Origin: Ornithodoros turicata
Lineage: Eukaryota > Arthropoda > Arachnida > Ixodida > Argasidae
Direction: 5' to 3'
NCBI RefSeq assembly: GCF_037126465.1
Contig: NC_088201.1
Coordinates: 133,638,052-133,702,051 of the forward strand
DNA: 64,000 nucleotides
Part shown: positions 19,130-31,683 of the stretch, one piece after another
Layout: each line of letters starts with the position of its first letter
Numbering within the stretch: position 1 is the stretch's first letter
Made by a program: the position numbers and the translations under genes
Notes under the pieces: model-generated
What the model saw: the letters and a program-made list of their open reading frames with translations, nothing else
What the model was told of the DNA's origin: nothing
Database searches by the model: none

Positions 19130-19160
19130 TATAAAAGCGAGCGTGGGATAGGCCGCAGTT
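19130..19160 (+). promoter_or_regulatory. TATA promoter near the right end
   Basis: TATAAAAG at 19130-19137 and a GCAGTT initiator with A at 19157, 8 nt before the first ATG (19165). Confidence 0.6.
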
Positions 19161-19164
19161 AAAG

Positions 19165-19339
19165 ATGATGATGTCGACGATGTCACCACCACCACAACGT
19201 TCGGTCTGCTTGCGCAGGAGGTAAGTGCATTTGTATGTGTTTAGATCGATGTTTGATTAATGCCTCCTTTTCTCTATTTGCTAGGTGCACACAGGAGAAT
19301 TATTTCAAATTGGGGGGAGGGACTTCATGCCTAACATGA
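19165..19339 (+). CDS. Possible short spliced leader protein (36 aa)
   Basis: Exon 1 is 19165-19220 and exon 2 begins at 19285 after a 64-nt intron (GTAAGT/GCTAG). The frame continues to TGA at 19337-19339. The start has ATG three times in a row, then a Pro-rich and Arg-rich stretch (SPPPQRSVCLRRR). A good TATA box, initiator and splice pair argue for real transcription. The coding potential is weak, and the transcript may instead serve as a spliced 5' leader or non-coding RNA running into the right inverted repeat. No family is recognised. Confidence 0.4.
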
Positions 19340-19760
19340 GGTCCGATTAGGCTCCGCTAATTTCAAAATTAGGGGGAGCATCGCCCGCATTATTCAAAAT
19401 TGGGGAGGGACGTGAATTTATGGCGAATATGAATTCTGATTAGGTTTAATGGGGAATTGTGGGGCGTCCCCCGCCCCAGTCAAAATTGGGAATGGGTAAG
19501 AGAATTTATGTCCAATATGAATTCTGATTAGGCGTAATGGGGAACATTTGGGGGGTACATTTTAATCTGGCCTTATTCAAAATTGAACTCCTTCTTTCAT
19601 TTTTCGTTAGATTATTCCAAAACGGGGGGGAGAATTCGTGCATAACACGAATTTCATTAGAGACCATGTTGATTATACAAAATTAAGGAGTTCTTAAAGG
19701 GAGAATTATTTCAAATTGGGGTTAAATTAAAACCTTCTTTCATTTTTCGTTTGGTTGACA
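19291..19760. repeat. Degenerate repeats of about 90 bp, AT/G-run-rich
   Basis: Five to six diverged units share TTATTCAAAATTGGGG followed by ATTTATG...ATATGAATTCTGATTAGG (near 19295, 19392, 19478, 19571, 19612, 19702). Two units also carry CTTCTTTCATTTTTCGTT, and the one at 19580-19610 ends in a usable splice acceptor. A short inverted copy of GATGTCGACGATGTC (19171-19185) recurs as GACATCGTCGACATC near 19757-19771. No convincing ORF is seen. Confidence 0.6.
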
Positions 19761-19803
19761 TCGTCGACATCCTATGTGTTATTGCAAAGGCGTCGAATAA
19801 GAC

Positions 19804-19939
19804 ATGGCGCGGTGTCCAAAGTACAGACGCCATCAGCGCAATGACAGGGGGAGGAGACGGTTGATCGAAAACCCACGAGGGGCATTCATCCACGACGAGA
19901 GTCGTTTCGTGGAGCAAGCCTTTTCTCGCATGTTTAGCG
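19804..19939 (+). other. Arg-rich open segment entering the right inverted repeat
   Basis: An ATG at 19804 opens a frame with a strongly basic start (MARCPKYRRHQRNDRGRRR) that runs on into the inverted repeat to about 20100. The unique part is about 45 codons. It could be a last exon of a right-end transcript, but no promoter or acceptor was found next to it, and the part in the repeat is G/C-run sequence unlikely to code. Confidence 0.25.
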
Positions 19940-20688
19940 ATGTGTGGATCCCGCCTTGTGTTAGCTGCGTAGTGTTGGGGTTAGGCCTAAGCGATCGCCC
20001 CCCCGTAAGCCTCTTTCCTCGTATGTTTGCCGTGTTTAGCGGTGACCGCGCTCGTGTTAAGCCTTTTCTCGCATGTTTAGCGATGTGCGCCTTGTGTTAG
20101 CTGCGTAGTGTTGGGGTTAGGCCTAAGCGATCGTCCCCCCGTAAGCCTTTTTCCCGCGATGTGTACTGTTTTCTGTTTAGCAGTAGCGGTTAGACCTTTT
20201 CTCTCGCATGCCTACACTTGCTTAGCAGTGCTGTCATTTTTACCCGCCGCTAGTATCTTGTTCTGTCTTTCTCGTCTAGAGCTATGATGGTGGCGCCATC
20301 TGGTGTGATGCCTTGCAACTAAGTGGCCACCTGTCGTCGATCTCTGCAACTGCTGGGTGCAAACTACCAACATGGCGGACGCTGGTCACTCGGGTGTTGC
20401 GGAGCGTCTTCTTCGCCGCGGCATCGTTGATTTTCGAATAAATTGTTTCTCTCCACTCTATTTCTATCTTTTTATTTTATTTTCTGCCTATTTTTTTTAT
20501 TTTTTATGACCACGATTATCCGGAAAAGCACAACTGGTCTGGACGCAAGATAGACGTTCCCCAATTAGTGTGATGGCTCCCTGGAGGGTGCTGATTAATG
20601 TGGGGGGTCCCAATTAGCTCTAATTGCTAATTAATGGCGTCCAGGCCAGATGTGCGTTTCCGGATAATCGTGGTCAGTACTTACTACT
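19940..20688. repeat. Right terminal inverted repeat (749 bp)
   Basis: Inverted copy of 9407-10155. A related block lies just inside and within it: the segment TTTTCTCGCATGTTTAGCGA occurs at 19921 and again near 20066, so the repeat includes an internal direct duplication of about 145 bp that also shares GTTGGGGTTAGGCCTAAGCG. CCAACATGGCGGAC (about 20368) resembles a YY1/Pho-type site. The outer palindrome lies at about 20508-20675. Confidence 0.95.
20437..20442 (+). terminator. Outward-facing AATAAA in the right inverted repeat
   Basis: AATAAA on the plus strand in the right repeat; its mirror (9652-9657) faces left. It could end rightward transcripts of the accessory region, such as that from 19157. 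Confidence 0.4.
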
Positions 20689-23600
20689 TTCTTCTTCAAA
20701 ATATGCGTGTATTTGCATGCACAACAGCTGAAGGAGTACATTTAATCACAAGAATTCTAGTGCTTTGAGCAAATTAATGGGGAAAACTGAACCATTCTGT
20801 AGTCGCTCACCCGTCGCTTTACTTGAGGTTCGCCTCCTCCCCCTGGCGATTATTCCTTCTTCAAAACATGCGTGTATTTGCATGCACAACCGCAGAAGGA
20901 GTACATTTAATCACAAAAATTCTAGTGCTATGAGCGAATTAATGAGGAAAACTGAACCATGTTGTAGCCGCTCACCCGTCCCTTTACTTGAGGTTCGCCC
21001 CCCTCGCGATTATTTTTTCTTCAAAACATGCGTGTACTTGCATGTAAAACAGCTGAAGGAGTACATTTAATAGGAAGAATTCTAGTGCTTGAGCAAATTA
21101 ATGGGAAAAAATGCACCATTTTCTAACCGCTCACCCGTCCCTTTACTTGCGGTTCGCCCCCTTGCGATTATTTCTTCTTCAAAACATGCGTGTATTTGCA
21201 TGCACAACAGCTGAAGGAGTACATTTAATGGCAAGAATTGTAGTGTTTTGAGCAAACTTATGGGGAGAACTGAACCATTTTGTAGCCGCTCACCCGTCGC
21301 TTCACTTGAGGTTCGCCCTCCTCCCCCCTCGCGATTATTCCTTCTTCAAAACATACGTGTATTTGCATGCACAACCGCAGAAGGAGTACATTTAATCACA
21401 CTAATTCTAGTGCTTTGAGTAAATTAATGGGAAAAAATGAACCATTTTCCTACAGCTCACCCGTCGCTTTATTTGAGGTTCGCCCCCCTCGCGATTATTT
21501 CTTCTTCAAAATATGCGTGTGTTTCCATGCACAACAGCTGAAGGAGTACATTTAATCACAAGAATTATAGTGCTATGAGCGAATTAATGGGGAAAACTGA
21601 ACCATTTTGTAGCCGCTCACGCGTCCCTTTACTTGAGGTTCGCCCCCTTGGGATTAGTTCTTCTTCAAAACATGCGTGTACTTGCATGCACAACAGCTGA
21701 AGGAGTACATTTAATCACAAAAATGCTAGTGCTATGAGCGAATTAATGAGGAAAACTGAACCATGTTGTAGCCGCTCACCCGTCGCTTTACTTGAGGTTC
21801 GCCCCCCTCGCGATTATTTCTTCTTCAAAATATGCGTGTATTTGCATGCACAACAGCTGAAGGAGTACATTTAATCACACTAATTCTACTGCTTTGAGCA
21901 AATTAATGGGGAAAACCCAACCATTCTGTAGTCGCTCACCCGTCGCTTTACTTGAGGTTCGCCTCCTCCCCCCTCGCGATTATTCCTTCTTCAAAACATG
22001 CGTGTATTTGCATGCACAACCGCAGAAGGAGTACATTTAATCACACTAATTCTAGTGCTTTGAGTAAATTAATGGGAAAAAATGAACCATTTTCCAACAG
22101 CTCACCCGTCGCGTTATTTGAGGTTCACCCCCCTCGTGATTATTTCTTCTTCAAAATATGCGTTTATTTGCATGCACAACAGCTGAAGGAGTACATTTAA
22201 TCACAAGAATTCTAGTGCTATGAGCGAATTAATTGGGAAAAGTGAACCATGCTGTAGCCGCTCACCCGTCCCTTTACTTGAGTTTCGCCCCCCTTGCGAT
22301 TATTTCTTCTTCAAAACATGCGTGTATTTGCATGCACAACAGCTGAAGGAGTACATTTAATCACAAAAATTCTAGTGCTATGAGCGAATTAATGAGGAAA
22401 ACTGAACCATGTTGTAGCCGCTCATCCGTCCCTTTACTTGAGGTTCGCCCCCTGCGATTATTTCTTCTTCAAAACATGCGTGTATTTGCATGCACAACAG
22501 CTGAAGGAGTATATTTAATCACAAGAATTCTAGTGCTTGGAGCAAATTAATGGGGAAAACTGAACCATTCTGTAGCCGCTCACCCGTCCCTTTACTTGAG
22601 GTTCGCCCTCCTCCCCCCTCGCGATTATTCCTTCTTCAAAACATGCGTGTATTCGCATGCACAACCGCTGAAGGAGTACATTTAATCACACTAATTCTAG
22701 GGCTTTGAGCAAATTAATGGGGAAAACTGAACCATTCTGTAGTCGCTCACCCGTCGCTTTACTTCAGGTTCGCCTCCTCCCCCCTCGCGATTATTCCTTC
22801 TTCAAAACATGCGTGTATTTGCATGCACCACCGCAGAAGGAGTACATTTAGTCACACTAATTCTAGTGCTTTGAGAAATTAATGGGAAAAATGAACCATT
22901 TTCCAACAGCTCACCCGTCGCTTTATTTGAGGTTCGCCCCCCTCGCGATTATTTCTTCTTAAAAATATGCGTGTATTTGCATGCACAACAGCTGAAGGAG
23001 TACATTTAATCACAAGAATTATAGTGCTATGAGCAAATTAATGTGGAAAACTGAACCATTTTGTAGCCGCTCACCCGTCCCTTTACTTGAGGTTCGCCCC
23101 CTTGGGATTATTTCTTCTTGAAAACATGCGTGTACTTGCATGTACAACAGCTCAAGGAGTACATTTAATCACTAGAATTCTAGTGCTATGAGCGAATTAA
23201 TGGGGAAACTGAACCATTCTGTAGCCGCTCACCCGTCGCTTTACTTGAGGTTCGCCACACCTCGCGATTAGTTCTTCTTCAAAACATGCGTGTACTTGCA
23301 TGCACAACAGCTGAAGGAGTACATTTAATCACAAAAATGCTAGTGCTATGAGCGAATTAATGAGGAAAACTGAACCATGTTGTAGCCGCTCACCCGTCGC
23401 TTTACTTGAGGTTCGCCCCCCTCGCGATTATTTCTTCTTCAAAATATGCGTGTATTTGCATGCACAACAGCTGAAGGAGTACATTTAATCACACTAATTC
23501 TACTGCTTTGAGCAAATTAATGGGGAAAACCCAACCATTCTGTAGTCGCTCACCCGTCGCTTTACTTGAGGTTCGCCTCCTCCCCCCTCGCGATTATTCA

Positions 23601-26600
23601 TTCTTCAAAACATGCGTGTATTTGCATGCACAACCGCAGAAGGAGTACATTTAATCACACTAATTCTAGTGCTTTGAGTAAATTAATGGGAAAAAACGAA
23701 CCATTTTCCAACAGCTCACCCGTCGCGTTATTTGAGGTTCACCCCCCTCGTGATTATTTCTTCTTCAAAATATGCGTTTATTTGCATGCACAACAGCTGA
23801 AGGAGTACATTTAATCACAAAAATTCTAGTGCTATGAGCGAATTAATGAGGAAAACTGAACCATGTTGTAGCCGCTCATCCGTCCCTTTACTTGAGGTTC
23901 GCCCCCTGCGATTATTTCTTCTTCAAAACATGCGTGTATTTGCATGCACAACAGCTGAAGGAGTATATTTAATCACAAGAATTCTAGTGCTTGGAGCAAA
24001 TTAATGGGGAAAACTGAACCATTCTGTAGCCGCTCACCCGTCCCTTTACTTGAGGTTCGCCCTCCTCCCCCCTCGCGATTATTCCTTCTCCAAAACATGC
24101 GTGTATTCGCATGCACAACCGCTGAAGGAGTACATTTAATCACACTAATTCTAGGGCTTTGAGCAAATTAATGGGGAAAACTGAACCATTCTGTAGTCGC
24201 TCACCCGTCGCTTTACTTCAGGTTCGCCTCCTCCCCCCTCGCGATTATTCCTTCTTCAAAACATGCGTGTATTTGCATGCACCACCGCAGAAGGAGTACA
24301 TTTAGTCACACTAATTCTAGTGCTTTGAGAAATTAATGGGAAAAAATGAACCATTTTCCAACAGCTCACCCGTCGCTTTATTTGAGGTTCGCCCCCCTCG
24401 CGATTATTTCTTCTTAAAAATATGCGTGTATTTGCATGCACAACAGCTGAAGGAGTACATTTAATCACAAGAATTATAGTGCTATGAGCGAATTAATGAG
24501 GAAAACTGAACCATGTTGTAGCCGCTCATCCGTCCCTTTACTTGAGGTTCGCCCCCTGCGATTATTTCTTCTTCAAAACATGCGTGTATTTGCATGCACA
24601 ACAGCTGAAGGAGTATATTTAATCACAAGAATTCTAGTGCTATGAGCGAATTAATGGGGAAAAGTGAACCATTTTGTAGCCGCTCACCCGTCGCTTTACT
24701 TGAGGTTCGTCCCCCTCGCGATTATTTCTTCTTCAAAACATGCGTGTATTTGCATGCACAACCGCTGAAGGAGTACATTTAATCACAAGAGTTCTAGTGC
24801 TATGAGCGAATTAATGGGGAAAAGTGAACCATTTTGTAGCCGCTCACCCGTCGCTTTACTTGAGGTTCGTCCCCCTCGCGATTATTTCTTCTTCAAAACA
24901 TGCGTGTATTTGCATGCACAACAGCTGAAGGAGTATATTTAATCACAAGAATTCTAGTGCTATGAGCGAATTAATGGGGAAAAGTGAACCATTTTGTAGC
25001 CGCTCACCCGTCGCTTTACTTGAGGTTCGTCCCCCTCGCGATTATTTCTTCTTCAAAACATGCGTGTATTTGCATGCACAACAGCTGAAGGAGTATATTT
25101 AATCACAAGAATTCTAGTGCTTGGAGCAAATTAATGGGGAAAACTGAACCATTCTGTAGCCGCTCACCCGTCCCTTTACTTGAGGTTCGCCCTCCTCCCC
25201 CCTCGCGATTATTCCTTCTTCAAAACATGCGTGTATTCGCATGCACAACCGCTGAAGGAGTACATTTAATCACACTAATTCTAGGGCTTTGAGCAAATTA
25301 ATGGGGAAAACTGAACCATTCTGTAGTCGCTCACCCGTCGCTTTACTTCAGGTTCGCCTCCTCCCCCCTCGCGATTATTCCTTCTTCAAAACATGCGTGT
25401 ATTTGCATGCACCACCGCAGAAGGAGTACATTTATTCACACTAATTCTAGTGCTTTGAGAAATTAATGGGAAAAATGAACCATTTTCCAACAGCTCACCC
25501 GTCACTTTATTTGAGGTTCGCCCCCCTCGCGATTATTTCTTCTTAAAAATATGCGTGTATTTGCATGCACAACAGCTGAAGGAGTACATTTAGTCACACT
25601 AATTCTAGTGCTTTGAGAAATTAATGGGAAAAATGAACCATTTTCTAACAGCTCACCCGTCGCTTTATTTGAGGTTCGCCCCCCTCGCGATTATTTCTTC
25701 TTAAAAATATGCGTGTATTTGCATGCACAACAGCTGAAGGAGTACATTTAATCACAAGAATTATAGTGCTATGAGCGAATTAATGTGGAAAACTGAACCA
25801 TTTTGTAGCCGCTCACCCGTCCCTTTACTTGAGGTTCGCCCCCTTGGGATTATTTCTTCTTGAAAACATGCGTGTACTTGCATGTACAACAGCTGAAGGA
25901 GTACATTTAATCACAAAAGTTCTAGTGCTATGAGCGAATTAATGGGAAAAAATGAACCATTCTCTAACCGCTCACCCGTCGCTTTACTTGAGGTTCGCCC
26001 CCCTCGCGATTATTTATTCTTCAAAATATGCGTGTATTTGCTTGCACAACAGCTGAAGGAGTACAATTAATCACAAGAATTCTAGTGCTATGAGCGAATT
26101 CATGGGGAAAACTGAACCATTTTGTTGCCGCTCACGCGTCCCTTTACTTGAGGTTTGCCCTCCTTGCGATTATTTCTTCAAAACATGCGTGTATTTCCAT
26201 GCACAACAGCTGAAGGAGTACATTTAATCACAAAAATTCTAGTGCTATGAGCGAATTAATGGGGAAAACTGAACCATTTTATAGCCGCTCACCCGTCGCT
26301 TTACTTGAGGTTCGTCCCCCTCGCGATTATTTCTTCTTCAAAACGTGCGTGTATTTGCATGCACAACAGCTGAAGGAGTACATTTAATCACACTAATTCT
26401 AGTGCTTTGAGCAAATTAATGGGGAAAACTGAACCATTATGTAGTCGCTCACGCGTCGCTGTACTTGAGGTTCGGCTACTCCCCCCTCGCGATTATTCCT
26501 TCTTCAAAACATGCGTGTATTTGCATGTACAACCGCAGAAGGAGTACATTTAATCACAAGAATTCTAGTGCTTTGAGAAATTAATGGGAAAAAATGAACC

Positions 26601-29600
26601 ATTTTCCAACAGCTCACCCGTCACTTTATATGAGGTTCGCCCCCCTCGCGATTATTTCTTCTTCAAAATATGCGTGTATTTGCATGCACAACAGCTGAAG
26701 GAGTACATTTAATCACAAGAATTCTAGTGCTATGAGCGAATTAATGGGGAAAACTGAACCATTTTGTAGCCGCTCACCCGTCCCTCTACTTGAAGTTCGC
26801 CCTCCTTGCGATTATTTCTTCAAAACATGCGTGTATTTCCATGCACAACAGCTGAAGGAGTACATTTAATCACAAAAATTCTAGTGCTATGAGCGAATTA
26901 ATGGGGAAAACTGAACCATTTGGTAGCCGCTCACCCGTCCCTTTACTTGAGGTTCCCCCCTCGCGATTATTTCTTCTTCAAAACATGCGTGTATTTGCAT
27001 GTACAACAGCAGAAGGAGTACATTTAATAGCAAGAATTCTAGTGCTCTGAGCAAATTAATTGAAAAAAATGAACCATTTTCTAACCGCTCACCCGTCCCT
27101 TTACTTGAGTTTCGCCCCCCTTGCGATTATTTCTTCTTCAAAACATGCGTGTATTTGCATGCACAACAGCTGAAGGAGTACATTTAATGGCAAGAATTGT
27201 AGTGCTATGAGCGAATTAATGGGGAGAACTAAACCATTTTGTAGCCGCTCAACCGTCGCATTACTTGAGGTTCGCCCCCCTTGCGATTATTTCTTCTTCA
27301 AAACATGCGTGTATTTGCATGCACAACAGCTGAAGGAGTACATTTAATCACACTAATTGTAGTCCTTTGAGTAAATTAATGGGGAAAACTGAACCATTTT
27401 GTAGCCGCTCACCCGTCCCTTTACTTGAGGGTCGCCCTCCTTGCGATTGCTTCTTCAAAACATGCGTGTATTTCCATGCACAACAGCTGAAGGAGTACAT
27501 TTAATCACACTAATTGTAGTCCTTTGAGTAAATTAATGGGGAAAACTGAACCATTCTGTAGTCGCTCACCCGTCGCTTTACTTGAGGTTCGCCTCCTCCC
27601 CCCTCGCGATTATTCCTTCTTCAAAACATGCGTGTATTTGCATGCACAACCGCAGAAGGAGTACATTTAATCACTCTAATTGTAGTCCTTTGAGTAAATT
27701 AATGGGGAAAACTGAACCATTTTGTAGCCGCTCACCCGTCCCTTTACTTGAGGGTCGCCCTCCTTGCGATTGCTTCTTCAAAACATGCGTGTATTTCCAT
27801 GCACAAGAGCTGAAGGAGTGCATTTAATCACAAGAATGCTAGTGCTATGACCGAATTAATGGGAAAAGGTGAACCATGTTGTAGCCGCTCACACGTCCCT
27901 TTACTTGAGTTTCGCCCCCCTTGCGATTATTTCTTCTTCAAAACATGCGTGTATTTGCATGCACAACAGCTGAAGGAGTACATTTAATGGCAAGAATTGT
28001 AGTGCTATGAGCGAATTAATGGGGAGAACTGAACCATTTTGTAGCCGCTCACCCGTCGCTTTACTTGAGGTTAGCCCCCCTCGCGATTATTTCTTCTTCA
28101 AATGTTGCCTTTATGTGAATGCACAAGAGCTGAAGGAGTACACTTAATCACAAGAATTCTAGTGCTTTGAACAAATTAATGGGGAAAGCTGAACCATTTG
28201 GTAGCCGCTCACCAGTCGCTTTGCTTGAGGTTCGCCCACCTCGCGATTATTTCTTCTTCAAAACATGCGTGTATTTGCATGTACAACAGCTGAAGGAGTA
28301 CATTTAATCACAATAATTGTAGTGCTTTCAGGAAATTAATGGGGGAAACTGAACCATTTTGTAGCCGCTCACCAGTAGCTTTGCTTGAGGTTGCCCCCCT
28401 TCGCGATTGTTTCTTCTTCAAAACATGCGTGTATCTGCATGCACTCCAGCTGAAGGAGTACATTTAATCACATGAATTATAGTGCTTTGAGCAAATTAAT
28501 GGGGAAAACTGAACCATTTTGTAGCCGCTCACCAGTCGCTTTGCTTGAGGTTGCCCCCTTCGCGATTGTTTCTTCTTCAAAACATGCGTGTATCTGCATG
28601 CACTCCAGCTGAAGGAGTACATTTAATCACATGAATTATAGTGCTTTGAGCAAATTAATGGGGAAAACTCAAACCATTTTGTAGCCGCTCACCCGTCGCT
28701 TTACTTGAGGCTCGCCTCCCTCGCGATTATTTCTTCTTCAAAACATGCGTGTATTTGCATGCACAACTCCTGAAGGAGTACGTCTAATCACAATAATTCT
28801 AGGTCTTTGAGCAAATTAACGGGGAAAACTGAACCATTTGTAGCCGCTCACCCGTCGCTTTACTTGAGGTTCGCCTCCTTCGCGATTAGTTCCTCTTCAA
28901 AACATGCGTGTATTTGCATGCACATCAGCTGAAGGAATACATTTAATCACAAGAATTCTAGTGCTTTGAGCAAATAAAAGGGGAAAGCTGAACCATTTGT
29001 AGCCGCTCACCGGTCGCTTTACTTGAGGTTCGCCCCCCTCGCGATTATTTCTTCTTCAAAACATGCGTGTATTTGCATGCACAATAGCTGAAGGAGTACA
29101 TTTAATCACAAGAATTATAGTGCTTTGAGCAAATTAATTGGGAAAACTGAACCGTTTTGGAGCCCCCCAGCCGTCGCTTTACTTGAGGTTCGCCCCCCTC
29201 GCGATTATTTCTTCTTCAAAACATGCGTGTATTTGCATGCACAATAGCTGAAGGAGTACATTTAATCACAAGAATTATAGTGCTTTGAGCAAATTAATGG
29301 GGAAAACTGAACCATTTGTAGCCGCTCACTCGTCGCTTTACTTGAGGTTCGCCTCCTTCGCGATTAGTTCCTCTTCAAAACATGCGTGTATTTGCATGTA
29401 CAACAGCTGAAGGAGTACATTTAATCACAATAATTATAGTGCTTTCAGGAAATTAATGGGGAAAAGTGAACCATTTCGAAGCCGCTCACCCGTCTTTACT
29501 TGAGCTTCGCCACCCTTTGTGATTATTTCTTCTTCAAAACATGCGTGTATTTGCATGCACACCAGCTGAAGGAATACATTTAATCACAAGAATTCTAGTG

Positions 29601-31683
29601 CTTTGAGCAAATAAAAGGGGAAAGCTGAACCATTTGTAGCCGCTCACCGGTCGCTTTACTTGAGGTTCGCCCCCCTCGCGATTATTTCTTCTTCAAAACA
29701 TGCGTGTATTTGCATGCACAATAGCTGAAGGAGTACATTTAATCACAAGAATTATAGTGCTTTGAGCAAATTAATTGGGAAAACTGAACCGTTTTGGAGC
29801 CCCCCCGCCGTCGCTTTACTTGAGGTTTGCCGCCCTCGCGATTATTTCTTCTTCAAAACATGCGTGTATTTGCATGCACAATAGCTGAAGGAGTACATTT
29901 AATCACAAGAATTATAGTGCTTTGAGCAAATTAATGGGGAAAACTGAACCATTTGTAGCCGCTCACTCGTCGCTTTACTTGAGGTTCGCCTCCTTCGCGA
30001 TTAGTTCCTCTTCAAAACATGCGTGTATTTGCATGCACAATAGCTGAAGGAGTACATTTAATCACAAGAATTATAGTGCTTTGAGCAAATTAATGGGGAA
30101 AGCTGAACCATTTGTAGCCGCTCACCCGTCGCTTTACTTGAGGTTCGCCTCCTTCGCGATTAGTTCCTCTTCAAAACATGCGTGTATTTGCATGCACAAT
30201 AGCTGAAGGAGTACATTTAATCACAAGAATTATAGTGCTTTGAGCAAATTAATGGGGAAAGCTGAACCATTTGTAGCCGCTCACCCGTCGCTTTACTTGA
30301 GGTTCGCCTCCTTCGCGATTAGTTCCTCTTCAAAACATGCGTGTATTTGCATGTACAACAGCTGAAGGAGTACATTTAATCACAATAATTATAGTGCTTT
30401 CAGGAAATTAATGGGGAAAAGTGAACCATTTCGAAGCCGCTCACCCGTCTTTACTTGAGCTTCGCCACCCTTTGTGATTATTTCTTCTTCAAAACATGCG
30501 TGTATTTGCATGCACACCAGCTGAAGGAATACATTTAATCACAAGAATTCTAGTGCTTTGAGCAAATAAAAGGGGAAAGCTGAACCATTTGTAGCCGCTC
30601 ACCGGTCGCTTTACTTGAGGTTCGCCCCCCTCGCGATTATTTCTTCTTCAAAACATGCGTGTATTTGCATGCACAATAGCTGAAGGAGTACATTTAATCA
30701 CAATAATTATAGTGCTTTGAGCAAATTAATTGGGAAAACTGAACCGTTTTGGAGCCCCCCAGCCGTCGCTTTACTTGAGGTTTGCCGCCCTCGCGATTAT
30801 TCCTTCTTCAAAACATGCGTGTATATGCATGCACAACAGCTGAAGGAGTACATTTGATCACAAGAATTTTAGTGTTTTGAGGAAATTAATGGAGAAAACT
30901 GAACCATTTGGTAGCCGCTCGCCAGTCGCTTTACTTGAGGTTCGCCTCCACCTCTCGCGATTATTCCTTCTTCAAAACATGCGTGTATTTGCATGCACAA
31001 CAGCTGGAGTACATTTAATCGCAAGAATCCTAGTGCTATGAGCGAATTAATGAGTAAAACTGAACAATTTTGTAGCCGCTCACCCGTCGCTTTACTTGAG
31101 GTTCGCCCCCCTTGCGATTACTTCTTCAAAACATGCGTGTATTTGAATGTGCAACAGCTTAAGGAGTACATTTAATGACAATAATTCTAGTGCTTTGAGC
31201 AGATTAATGGGGAAACTGAACCATTCTGTAGCCGCTCACCCGTCTCTTTACTTGAGGTTCGCTCCCCTCGCGATTATTTATTCTTCAAAACATGCGTGTA
31301 TTTGCATGCACAATAGCTGAAGGAGTACATTTAATCACAAGAATTATAGTGCTTTGAGCAAATTAATGGAGAAAACTGAACCATTTGGTAGCCGCTCGCC
31401 AGTCGCTATACTTGAGGTTCGCCGCCCTCGCGATTATTCCTTCTTCAAAACATGCTTGTATTTGCATGCGCAACAGCTGAAGGAGTACATTTAATCACAA
31501 GAATTTTAGTGCTTTGAGCAAATTAATGGAGAAAACTGAACCATTTGGTAGCCGCTCGCCAGTCGCTTTACTTGAGGTTCGCCCCCTCGCGATTATTCCT
31601 TCTTCAAAACATGCGTGCATTTGCATGCACAACAGCTGAAGGAATACATTTAATCACAAGAATTCTAGTGCTTTGAGCAAATT
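20689..31683. repeat. Tandem satellite array, right block
   Basis: Same 160-bp family as the left block, about 69 monomers, resuming in register at the target duplication (20689-20694). A long-range duplication is visible with a 1,614-bp offset (21952 vs 23566, about ten monomers). From about 28100 rightwards the monomers are more diverged (CACCAGTCGCTTTGCTTGAG and GGAGCCCCCC variants) and carry their own duplicated blocks (28960-29340, 29565-29950 and 30530-30780). The array ends abruptly at GAGCAAATT (31683). Confidence 0.97.

Larger units (their letters stand above)
9407..20688. mobile_element. Polinton/Maverick-class virus-like transposon, 11.3 kb, no PolB
   Basis: The boundaries are set by 749-bp inverted repeats (termini AG...CT) and the 6-bp duplication TTCTTC. 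The cargo is a packaging ATPase, chromodomain integrase, penton-like protein, double-jelly-roll major capsid protein and adenain-like protease, which is the Polinton hallmark set apart from PolB. Plus-strand structural genes occupy 10363-16535. Minus-strand genes occupy 16557-17712. A spliced plus-strand accessory region runs 18345-19339. Typical Polintons are 15-20 kb and carry a protein-primed DNA polymerase of more than 1,000 codons; no ORF or exon cluster here could hold one. The structural ORFs are open, which suggests recent insertion into the satellite. It is either a non-autonomous or helper-dependent Polinton, or a distinct lineage that replicates differently. Confidence 0.95.

Noticed and set aside
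9407..20688. PolB split into small exons
   Set aside because: No segment shows polymerase or exonuclease motifs such as YxDTDS, and unassigned space is too small for more than 1,000 codons.
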